Shown piece after piece: positions 19,726-26,546 of a stretch of DNA of 64,000 nt. The DNA lies in assembly GCF_008728835.1 (NCBI RefSeq), contig NZ_CP042582.1, positions 4,328,217 through 4,392,216 of the forward strand. The letters run 5' to 3'. Position 1 is the first letter of the stretch. Each line of letters opens with the position of its first letter. Below the pieces are notes generated by a model. The model made no database searches and was not told the origin of the DNA. It saw only the letters and a list, made by a program, of their open reading frames with translations. The DNA comes from Hypericibacter adhaerens (GTDB lineage Bacteria > Pseudomonadota > Alphaproteobacteria > Dongiales > Dongiaceae). The translations under genes and the position numbers were made by a program.

Positions 19726-20703
19726 ATGGAAGCTGCAGACGAACGCCGCCTCGAGGTGACGATCGAGGCCGATCAGGAGGGCGAGCGGCTCGACCGCGCG
19801 CTTGCCCGGCGGCTGCCCGATCTTTCGCGCAGCCGCCTCAAATCCCTGATCGAGGAAGGCCGCGTCCGGTCGGGCGAGCGGACCATATCCGACCCCTCCC
19901 AGCGGGTCAAACCGGGCCAGCGCTTCGCCATCATCATCCCACAAGCGAGCGCACCGGTGCCGCAGGCCGAGGAAATTCCGCTGGCCGTCCGTTATGAGGA
20001 CCAGGACCTCATCGTCATCGACAAGCCCGCGGGCATGGTGGTGCATCCCGCGCCCGGCAACGAGGGCGCGACCCTGGTCAATGCGCTCATCGCCCATTGC
20101 GGCGCCTCGCTCTCGGGCATCGGCGGCGTGCGCCGGCCCGGCATCGTCCATCGCCTCGACAAGGACACGAGCGGGCTCCTGGTCGCCGCCAAGAACGACA
20201 TCGCGCACCGCAAGCTGGCGGAGGATTTCGCCGCGCACCGCATCGAACGCGCCTACCAGGCCGTGGTCTGGGGCGTGCCGGCGAAGCGGTCGGGCGAGAT
20301 CGAGGGCAATATCGGCCGGCATCCGACCAACCGGAAGAAGATGACGGTCCTGGCCCGGGGCGGCAAACCGGCCCTGACGCGCTACCGGGTTCTGCGCAGC
20401 TTCGGCACGGCCGCGAGCCTGGTCGAATGCCGGCTCGCCACCGGCCGCACCCACCAGATCCGGGTCCATCTGGCCTCGATCGGCCATCCGCTCCTGGGCG
20501 ACCCGGTCTATGGCCGGGTCACCCCCGCCCGGCTCCAGGCGCTGCCGCCCAAGGCCCGGGCGGCGGTCGCCGGCTTCAAGCGCCAGGCGCTCCATGCCTG
20601 GCTCCTCGGCTTCCAGCACCCGGTCAATAACCAAGCTTTGCGCTGGGAATCTCCGCTGCCGGCTGATATGGTCGAGCTGATTTCTTCTTTAGAATCAATA
20701 TAA
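19726..20703 (+). CDS. rluD: Ribosomal large subunit pseudouridine synthase (RluD family)
   Basis: A 325-aa enzyme with an N-terminal S4-like RNA-binding domain (about 12-75, DRALARRLPDLSRSRLKSLIEEG) and the RluA-type catalytic domain with Asp in HRLDKDTSG. GRTHQIRVHLA is the second family motif. It converts uridines in helix 69 of 23S rRNA to pseudouridine. The start is the ATG after CGGGCG, 25 bp from the divergent DUF6476 gene. Conserved linkage rluD-rpoH is common in alphaproteobacteria and is seen here. Confidence 0.94.
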   Translation: MEAADERRLEVTIEADQEGERLDRALARRLPDLSRSRLKSLIEEGRVRSGERTISDPSQRVKPGQRFAIIIPQASAPVPQAEEIPLAVRYEDQDLIVIDKPAGMVVHPAPGNEGATLVNALIAHCGASLSGIGGVRRPGIVHRLDKDTSGLLVAAKNDIAHRKLAEDFAAHRIERAYQAVVWGVPAKRSGEIEGNIGRHPTNRKKMTVLARGGKPALTRYRVLRSFGTAASLVECRLATGRTHQIRVHLASIGHPLLGDPVYGRVTPARLQALPPKARAAVAGFKRQALHAWLLGFQHPVNNQALRWESPLPADMVELISSLESI

Positions 20704-20756
20704 TGGTTAAAAACGGTTACTTGACCGTAACCCCTTGAAATTCCAAGCCTGAATTC

Positions 20757-20791
20757 AAATTTAGCACTTGTGCCCTCAAAGTGCCAAATTT
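20757..20791. promoter_or_regulatory. CIRCE-like element (HrcA operator candidate) upstream of rpoH
   Basis: TTAGCACTT-N9-AAGTGCCAA has the exact geometry of CIRCE (TTAGCACTC-N9-GAGTGCTAA): 15 of 18 arm positions match, and the 9-base spacer is kept. The symmetry extends to 13-bp arms with one mismatch (20757-20769 and 20779-20791). It lies 62-96 bases upstream of the rpoH start codon. There is no T-tract, so it is not a typical terminator for rluD. A CCCTTGAAA sequence just upstream (20732-20740) resembles a sigma-32 -35 element. Confidence 0.6.
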
Positions 20792-20852
20792 CCCCGGGAA
20801 ACTCCGACCCGTGGAAGCAGGGGTTACGCGAGGGGCGTAAGGAGGAGTTTCA

Positions 20853-21740
20853 ATGGCAAGCCTATCACGGTCGCTGCCGGTACTGGCGTCGGACGGCAAT
20901 CTCAGCCGGTATCTCCAGGACATCCGCAAGTTCCCCATGCTGGAAGCGGATGAGGAATACATGCTGGCCAAGCGCTGGCGCGAGCATGAGGACACCGAAG
21001 CCGCCCACAAGCTGGTGACCAGCCATCTGCGGCTCGTCGCCAAGATCGCGATGGGCTATCGCGGCTATGGGTTGCCGGTGAACGAGCTCATCTCCGAGGG
21101 CAATGTCGGGATGATGCAGGCGGTCAAGCGCTTCGACCCGGAGCGCGGCTTCCGCCTGGCGACCTATGCCATGTGGTGGATCCGCGCCGCGATCCAGGAA
21201 TACATCCTGCATTCCTGGTCGCTGGTGAAGATGGGCACGACCGCGGCGCAGAAGAAGCTGTTCTTCAACCTGCGGCGCATCAAGGGCCAGCTCAAGGCGA
21301 TCGAGGAAGGCGATCTGGCGCCGGAGACGGTGACGAAGATCGCGACCCAGCTCGACGTGCCGGAAGAGGACGTGATCCAGATGAACCGTCGCCTCGCGGC
21401 GCCGGATCATTCGCTCAACGCCTCGCCGCGCGCCGACAGCGAGGGCGAGTGGATCGACTGGCTCGAGGACGAGACCCAGAACCAGGAAGCGCGCCTCAGC
21501 GACAGCGAGGAGCTCGGCAAGCGCCAGGCCCTGCTGACCACGGCGATGAAGGGCCTCAACGAGCGCGAGCGTCATATCCTGACCGAACGCCGGCTCAAGG
21601 AGGACCCGACCACGCTCGAGGATCTGAGCCGCGAATACGGCATCAGCCGCGAGCGCGTGCGCCAGATCGAGGTCCGCGCCTTCGAGAAGCTGCAGAAGTC
21701 GATCAAGAACGCGGCGGTCGAGCAGAACCTGGCGTCTTAA
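20853..21740 (+). CDS. rpoH: Heat-shock sigma factor RpoH (sigma-32)
   Basis: A 295-aa sigma-70-family factor. Regions 2.1-2.4 include LRLVAKIAMGYRGYGLPVN and FRLATYAMWWIRAAIQEYIL; the RpoH box (QKKLFFNLRRIK) diagnostic of sigma-32 follows; region 4.2 is YGISRERVRQIEVRAFEKL. It directs RNA polymerase to heat-shock promoters. GGAGGAG precedes the ATG. A CIRCE-like palindrome lies in the leader, suggesting joint control by HrcA. A strong terminator follows the stop. Confidence 0.97.
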   Translation: MASLSRSLPVLASDGNLSRYLQDIRKFPMLEADEEYMLAKRWREHEDTEAAHKLVTSHLRLVAKIAMGYRGYGLPVNELISEGNVGMMQAVKRFDPERGFRLATYAMWWIRAAIQEYILHSWSLVKMGTTAAQKKLFFNLRRIKGQLKAIEEGDLAPETVTKIATQLDVPEEDVIQMNRRLAAPDHSLNASPRADSEGEWIDWLEDETQNQEARLSDSEELGKRQALLTTAMKGLNERERHILTERRLKEDPTTLEDLSREYGISRERVRQIEVRAFEKLQKSIKNAAVEQNLAS

Positions 21741-21762
21741 GCCACCGACGACTTATCAATCG

Positions 21763-21796
21763 AAAAGGCCCCGCCCTTCCAAGGCGGGGCCTTTTT
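21763..21796. terminator. Strong bidirectional intrinsic terminator
   Basis: A 13-bp perfect stem (AAAAGGCCCCGCC / GGCGGGGCCTTTT) with a 7-base loop is followed by T residues on the plus strand, and the A-run on the left gives a T-tract on the minus strand. It terminates rpoH and can also serve the convergent MFS transporter gene. Confidence 0.92.
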
Positions 21797-21828
21797 GCTT
21801 GGGTGCGAGACGGGCATCGGCCGTTTCA

Positions 21829-23058
21829 TTAGGCCGGCGCGAGCCGGCGCGTCCCCGCCACCACCAGGACGAACAGCAGAAGGCCCGTGAGAGTGAGGCC
21901 CAAACCCGCCCAAACGGCCGACAACAATCCCAAGCCCGCCCCGATCGCCAAGCCGCCGGCCCAGGCACCGACGGCATTGGCGACATTGAGGGAAGCGAGG
22001 TTCATCGCCCCCATCAGGGTCGGCGCTTCCGGCGCGAAGCCGGTGAGGCGGACCTGGATGGTGGGGATGGCGATCATCATCGTCGCGCCGACACCAAACA
22101 TGGCCGGCATCAGGACCCAGACATTCGCGCCGTAGGAGGCGAGGATCGCGAGCACGACGAGGGCGGAGCCGAATCCGATGATGAGCCCGAAGCCGGCATA
22201 CCGATCGGCGAGGCGGCCGCCGATCAGGTTGCCCGTCGTCATGCCGATACCGAACAGCGCCAGCGCGATGGGAATCACCGCCGGATCGAGGGAGGCGGCA
22301 TCCGTGACGAACGGGCCGATGAAGGTGTAGACCGCGAAAATGCTGGCCACGCCAAGGGCCGCAACGGCCATCATCACCCAGACCATCGGCTTGCGAAGGG
22401 CGCCGAGCTCTCGCGTCACCGAACCGCCGCGCAGGGCATCGGTGCGGGGTACCCAGCACCACAGGGCCGCGAAGGCGAGCGCCGCCACCCCGGCAACGGT
22501 GATGTACGTGTCGCGCCAGCCCAGATTCTGGCCCAGGAAGGTCGCGAGCGGCGATCCGACGATCGTCGCGACGGTGAGGCCGGTCATGACGAGGGAGAAT
22601 GCCTTCCCCGAGCGCCCGGGGCCCACGATGTAGGAGGCGACGACCGCTCCGGCGCCGAAATAGGCGCCCTGCGGCATGCCGCTGATGAAACGGGCGGCCG
22701 CCAGCATCTCGATGTTCGTCGCGGCGGCGGACAGGAGATTGCCGGCGATGAAGAGCCCCATCAGCCACAGCAGCAGGGATCGCCGATTGAGATGAGCCGC
22801 CGCCAGGGTGACGAGCGGGGCCCCGACCACCACGCCCATGGCATAAGCCGTGATCGCATGGGTCGCTACGGGGATATCGACGCCGAGGCTGGTGCAGAAG
22901 AGCTGGAGCACGCCCATGCTCGCGAACTCGGATGTCCCGATACTGAAGCTGCCGAGCGCCAGGGCGAACAGCGTGAGGCCGTGACTTCGCTGGCCCGGGA
23001 CGGGAGATGCCTTGGCTTCAGCGGCGGCGCATTGCGCCGCATAGGCTCTGGTGAGCAT
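21829..23058 (-). CDS. MFS transporter, DHA1 family (AraJ/YdhP-like)
   Basis: A 409-aa permease with 12 hydrophobic segments. GSFSIGTSEFASMGVL at about 37-52 and the DHA1-type loop after helix 2 (AAAHLNRRSLLLW) place it with the arabinose/drug efflux subgroup. It probably exports a sugar or small drug by proton antiport; the substrate is unknown. GTGAGGTATCCGC precedes the ATG. It is the most 3' gene of a minus-strand accessory group containing enzyme remnants, formate dehydrogenase and a fused aldo/keto reductase. Confidence 0.9.
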   Translation of the reverse strand: MLTRAYAAQCAAAEAKASPVPGQRSHGLTLFALALGSFSIGTSEFASMGVLQLFCTSLGVDIPVATHAITAYAMGVVVGAPLVTLAAAHLNRRSLLLWLMGLFIAGNLLSAAATNIEMLAAARFISGMPQGAYFGAGAVVASYIVGPGRSGKAFSLVMTGLTVATIVGSPLATFLGQNLGWRDTYITVAGVAALAFAALWCWVPRTDALRGGSVTRELGALRKPMVWVMMAVAALGVASIFAVYTFIGPFVTDAASLDPAVIPIALALFGIGMTTGNLIGGRLADRYAGFGLIIGFGSALVVLAILASYGANVWVLMPAMFGVGATMMIAIPTIQVRLTGFAPEAPTLMGAMNLASLNVANAVGAWAGGLAIGAGLGLLSAVWAGLGLTLTGLLLFVLVVAGTRRLAPA

Positions 23059-23144
23059 GCGGATACCTCACGAATGACCCGACGGAAGGAGCCGGCGTTT
23101 CGATGCCGCCCCTTTGGACGACGTCACCAGCCCACGAACGCGGC

Positions 23145-23342
23145 TCAGCTCGCACGCATCTGGACCCGCTCGCGGTGGAGCGCTTCCACGAACTGCTTGG
23201 CGATGTCGTGGTCGGAACGCGGGTTCTGGCCCGTGATGAGTTCGCGATCCTGGACGACATTGACCGCGACCAGACCGTCGTTGTCGGCGAGGATGCCGCC
23301 GCCCGCTTTCAGCGCATCGCCGGGATAGAACGTCATCGGCAC
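23145..23342 (-). pseudogene. DJ-1/PfpI family C-terminal remnant
   Basis: About 65 codons (GDALKAGGGILADNDG, then VVQDRELITGQNPRSDHD, then FVEAL) match the C-terminal end of DJ-1/PfpI (type 1 glutamine amidotransferase-like) proteins, where a V-x-D-x-x-L-ITGQNP motif precedes the last helix. The N-terminal two thirds, including the catalytic Cys elbow, are missing. It abuts, in a different frame, a fragment of an Old Yellow Enzyme gene, so a deletion probably joined two genes. Confidence 0.6.
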
Positions 23343-23344
23343 AG

Positions 23345-23550
23345 CTGACGCGGCCTCCCGGGAGAACGGCTGTGGCCTCGACCGTCGGGAGCGCGGCGCC
23401 GGAAAGGGCGAACTGGCCCAGATGGATCGGGTGCCAGTCGCTCATGCATCCGTTCCTTGCCGAATACTGGCACATCGGCACGACCACGATGCGGTTGACC
23501 AGGTCGAGGTCGCCGACTCGGATCGGCGTGAAGAGAACGGGCTGGCGCAC
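23345..23550 (-). pseudogene. Old Yellow Enzyme (NADH:flavin oxidoreductase) N-terminal remnant
   Basis: The first about 68 codons (LFTPIRVGDLDLVNRIVVVP, MCQYSARNGCMSDWH, then HLGQFALSG and VEATAVLPGGR) are a clear OYE/YqjM-type N-terminus, including the MCQYSA segment that contacts FMN. Homology then stops after GGR. The frame continues for about 90 codons in low-quality sequence and the rest of the TIM barrel is absent. It is broken at the junction with the DJ-1 remnant. Confidence 0.7.
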
Positions 23551-23580
23551 GATGGCCGCTCCTCGCCGGCTGTTCCCGAT

Positions 23581-24735
23581 TCAAACGGTATAGGATTGCG
23601 CGCCGGTGCCCGCGAGCTTGCCGCCCTTGACGATGATGTATTCCTCGCGGATGGGGCGATCTTCGAACCAGCATTCGAGGATCTCGCGCGTGCCCGCCGC
23701 GTATCGGGCCTGGGCGGACAAGGATGTTCCGGAGATGTGCGGCGTCATGCCGTGATGGGGCATGCTGCGCCAGGGATGGTCCCTGGGCGCCGGCTGCGGA
23801 TACCAGACATCGCCCGCATAGCCGGCGAGCTGACCGCTCTGGAGGGCCCGGACGATGGCGTCGCGGTTGCAGATCTGGGCGCGCGCGGTGTCGACGATGT
23901 AGGCGCCCCGCTTCATCTGGGACAGGAGTTCGTCGTTGAACATGTTGCGCGTTCCGGGATGCAGCGGCGCGTTGATCGTGACGACATCGCAGATCTTGAC
24001 CATCTCCTCGACGCTGGCATGGAAGGCCAGACCGAGCTCCTTCTCGACCACCTCGGGCAGGCGGTGGCGCGCGAAGTAATGCAGATTCACCTGGAACGGC
24101 TTGAGCCGCCGCAGCACCGCCAGGCCGATCCGGCCCGCGGCGACCGTGCCCACATGCATGCCCTCCAGGTCGTAGGAACGCTCGACGCAGTCGGCGATAT
24201 TCCAGCCGCCCTTCTTCACCCATTCGTAGGAAGGAAGGTAGTTGCGAACCAGCGACAGGATCATCATGACCGCATGCTCGGCGACGCTGATGCTGTTCGA
24301 TCCCGTCACCTCAGCCACCGTGATGCCATGCTTGATGGCGGCCTCCAGGTCCACATGATCGGAACCGATGCCGGCCGTGAGAGCAAGTTTCAGCTTCCTC
24401 GCCTTGGCGATGCGCTCAGCACTCAGATAGGCCGGCCAGAAAGGCTGGGAGATGACGATATCGGCGTCCGGCAGCTCGCGCTCGAAGACCGACCCCTCGC
24501 CATCCTTGTCGGAAGTCACGACGAAGCTGTGACCGAGGCTTTCGAGATATTTCCGCAGGCCCAGCTCGCCCGAGACGCTCCCGAGCAGCTGGCCGGGACT
24601 GAAATCGATCCGCTGCGGCGTCGGCGCCGTCTGCCCATTATCGTAGCGAACGATGGAGGGAACCGTGTCGCGTGCATAGCTGCAGGGATAGCCGTCCATG
24701 GGATCGTCGTAGAGAACGCACAGGATCTTGGCCAT
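23581..24735 (-). CDS. fdh: NAD(P)-dependent formate dehydrogenase (D-2-hydroxyacid dehydrogenase fold)
   Basis: A 384-aa metal-free FDH, colinear without gaps with the Pseudomonas enzyme as I recall it (offset of one for Met1). It oxidises formate to CO2. Catalytic residues are present: Ile123, Asn147 (SNSISVAEH), Arg285 (DTAR), Gln314 (WYPQPAP) and His333 (PHISGT). The dinucleotide motif AAGRIGLAVL is intact. The residue that normally gives NAD+ specificity (Asp221 in the Pseudomonas enzyme, followed by Arg) is Ala222 here (YFARHR), which suggests NADP+ may be used. The two reactive cysteines of the classic enzyme are Ser146 and Ala256. The start is set by TTGGAGGCGAGCA before the ATG. The C-terminal tail is shorter than in the 400-aa enzyme. 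Confidence 0.93.
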   Translation of the reverse strand: MAKILCVLYDDPMDGYPCSYARDTVPSIVRYDNGQTAPTPQRIDFSPGQLLGSVSGELGLRKYLESLGHSFVVTSDKDGEGSVFERELPDADIVISQPFWPAYLSAERIAKARKLKLALTAGIGSDHVDLEAAIKHGITVAEVTGSNSISVAEHAVMMILSLVRNYLPSYEWVKKGGWNIADCVERSYDLEGMHVGTVAAGRIGLAVLRRLKPFQVNLHYFARHRLPEVVEKELGLAFHASVEEMVKICDVVTINAPLHPGTRNMFNDELLSQMKRGAYIVDTARAQICNRDAIVRALQSGQLAGYAGDVWYPQPAPRDHPWRSMPHHGMTPHISGTSLSAQARYAAGTREILECWFEDRPIREEYIIVKGGKLAGTGAQSYTV

Positions 24736-24878
24736 TGCTCGCCTCCAATGTTCGGAACCGACAGCGGATTCACGGGGGACCGGGACAAGGGCGGCCCGGA
24801 CCGGAACGACATCCGCATTCACCCGATCGACGGGGCAGCCGGGCGCCTCCCGGGGCCGGGCGCTTCGTCTGACGGGCG

Positions 24879-26330
24879 CTACCTCTGCGTGGCGAATTCG
24901 GCAGCCAACGCCTTCAGCCCATCCTCATAGATGCCCTGGAACAGCCGGGAGGCCTCCTGGTCACTCACGCCATGGGGCGTGAATCGACCCGACCATTCGA
25001 CGCACGCGCCCTTGCCGCCATTCATCGCCTTGACGCGCAAGGTCGAGAAGTAGCCTGTCACCGGGAAGGGAGCCTGGAGGATGGAATAGCTGTAGCTGCG
25101 CGCGGCATTGTCGAAGGCTTCGAGGCGCTCGACGATGGCCTCGCCGTCGGGATTGGCGAGGCGCCGCACGCGGCCACCTTCGCTGACTTCGCTCTTGGGG
25201 ATATAGGGCAGCCAGTCCGGCAGGGAGTTGAATCCGCCGATCAGCTGCCACACCCGGTCGGGAGAGGCCGGGATTTCCATGGTCGCCGAGGCCTTCGCCG
25301 CGCGCGAGACCTCCTTTTGCCGATCGATGGGCAATGGCGCGTCGGCGGAAACCAGGCGCTCCTGCCGCATTTCCCGCCAGAAATCGTCGGGAATGACGGC
25401 CTCCAGCGCCGCATGGTCTTCCTTGATGCGCTCGGGCTTGCTCGCGCCCGGGATCACTGCCGCCGCGGCCGGGTGCGCAAGAGAGAACTGCAGGGCTGCC
25501 GCCTTGATCGGAACCTTGTAGCGCTCGGTGAGCGCCTTGATCTTTTCGACCCTCGCAAGGATGGCCGGCGTCGCCTCGGCATACTCGAAATGCTTGCCGC
25601 CGGCGAGGACACCGGAACTGTAGGGGCCGCCGATTACGATATCGACACCTTTGGCCTCCGCGGCCGGCATCAGGCGCTGCAGTGCGGGCTCATGATCCAG
25701 CAGCGTATAGCGGCCGGCCAGCAGCGTACCGTTCGGCCTGGTCTCGGACAGGCCCAGCATCAGCTCGACAGGCTCGATGCGGTTCACGCCCAGGCCCCAG
25801 CCCTTGGTGACGCCCTCGTCGCGCAGCCGGCTCAGGGCGCGGAAGGCCCCCGTGCGCGCGATCTCGAACTGGGCGAGCCAGCCATCGCCGTGGAAATCCT
25901 GGGCAATGTCATGAATCCAGACGAAATCCAGCCGGTCGACGCCCAAGCGCTTCAGGCTGTCCTCGATCGATTTCAGCGCCCCCTTCTCCGAATAGTCATA
26001 GACGATGCGGTTGGGCCTGCCGAACTCGAAGATGGCGCCCTTCTCGCCGAAGCTGCGGCGCCCGGCTTCGACTTCGTCGAGGATCAGCCGGCCGACCTTG
26101 GTGCTGAGCACATAATCGTCACGCTTGTGCCTGGCCAGCGCCTTGCCCAGGCGCATTTCGGACAGGCCGGCGCCATAGAAGGGCGCCGTGTCGAAATAGC
26201 GAGTGCCCTGCTGCCAGGCCGCTTCGACGGTGGCGATCGCCTCATCTTCGGGGATGTTGCGGAACATGTTGCCCAAGGGCGCGGCGCCGAAACCCAGCGG
26301 GCCATTCAGCAGGCTGCCTCTGATCGTCAT
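24879..26330 (-). CDS. Aldo/keto reductase fused to a C-terminal SRPBCC domain
   Basis: A 483-aa protein. Residues 1-340 form an aldo/keto reductase of the D-threo-aldose/L-fucose dehydrogenase type, with the catalytic tetrad Asp47, Tyr52, Lys78 and His140. Residues about 347-483 are a MxaD/polyketide-cyclase-like SRPBCC domain (MEIPASPDRVWQLIGGF, then GACVEWSGRF), a hydrophobic-ligand binding fold. The two parts share one uninterrupted frame. The start MTIRGSL is preceded by TGGAGGG. It probably oxidises a sugar or aldehyde with NAD(P); the SRPBCC part may bind the substrate. It lies upstream of formate dehydrogenase, separated by 143 bp. Confidence 0.88.
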   Translation of the reverse strand: MTIRGSLLNGPLGFGAAPLGNMFRNIPEDEAIATVEAAWQQGTRYFDTAPFYGAGLSEMRLGKALARHKRDDYVLSTKVGRLILDEVEAGRRSFGEKGAIFEFGRPNRIVYDYSEKGALKSIEDSLKRLGVDRLDFVWIHDIAQDFHGDGWLAQFEIARTGAFRALSRLRDEGVTKGWGLGVNRIEPVELMLGLSETRPNGTLLAGRYTLLDHEPALQRLMPAAEAKGVDIVIGGPYSSGVLAGGKHFEYAEATPAILARVEKIKALTERYKVPIKAAALQFSLAHPAAAAVIPGASKPERIKEDHAALEAVIPDDFWREMRQERLVSADAPLPIDRQKEVSRAAKASATMEIPASPDRVWQLIGGFNSLPDWLPYIPKSEVSEGGRVRRLANPDGEAIVERLEAFDNAARSYSYSILQAPFPVTGYFSTLRVKAMNGGKGACVEWSGRFTPHGVSDQEASRLFQGIYEDGLKALAAEFATQR

Positions 26331-26491
26331 AGCTTCCCTCCAGATTCTTCGGATCTGCTCCAGCTCGGCCGACAGGCCGATGGAGGCGCGCGACGAAGGG
26401 CGAGAGCGCAGCCTGGGCCGATGCTGCCGGCAATGCCCGAAGAGATCAGCGCGGTACAACGACTCTTACCGCCCGCCCGCCCGGGCTGGGC

Positions 26492-26506
26492 GTAAAGGGT
26501 GGTAAA
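26492..26506. promoter_or_regulatory. 10-bp-spaced GTAAA direct repeat upstream of the aldo/keto reductase
   Basis: GTAAA occurs at 26492-26496 and again at 26502-26506, exactly one helical turn apart. The 8-mer CTCTTACC occurs nearby (26463-26470). The same 8-mer and a 10-bp-spaced GGTAA repeat precede the CadC-like regulator gene, so both may be targets of that regulator. Direct repeats at 10-bp spacing are typical for OmpR/CadC-type winged helices. Confidence 0.45.
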
Positions 26507-26546
26507 TTTTAGTGAAGGCCCGCCGGCGCAGGCGATCGCCGGCGCG

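Noticed and set aside
20757-20791. The rpoH-leader inverted repeat as a terminator of rluD
   Set aside because: No T-tract follows the second arm on the plus strand (TCCCCGGG), the loop has exactly nine bases, and the arms match CIRCE.
23068-23550. An intact 160-aa minus-strand protein starting as an Old Yellow Enzyme
   Set aside because: Only the first about 68 residues match the family. The rest is low-quality sequence that overlaps the DJ-1 remnant in another frame, so it is called a pseudogene.
23422-24930. A plus-strand open frame of about 500 codons opposite formate dehydrogenase
   Set aside because: The minus-strand protein aligns end to end with a known enzyme family; the plus-strand product has no recognisable feature.
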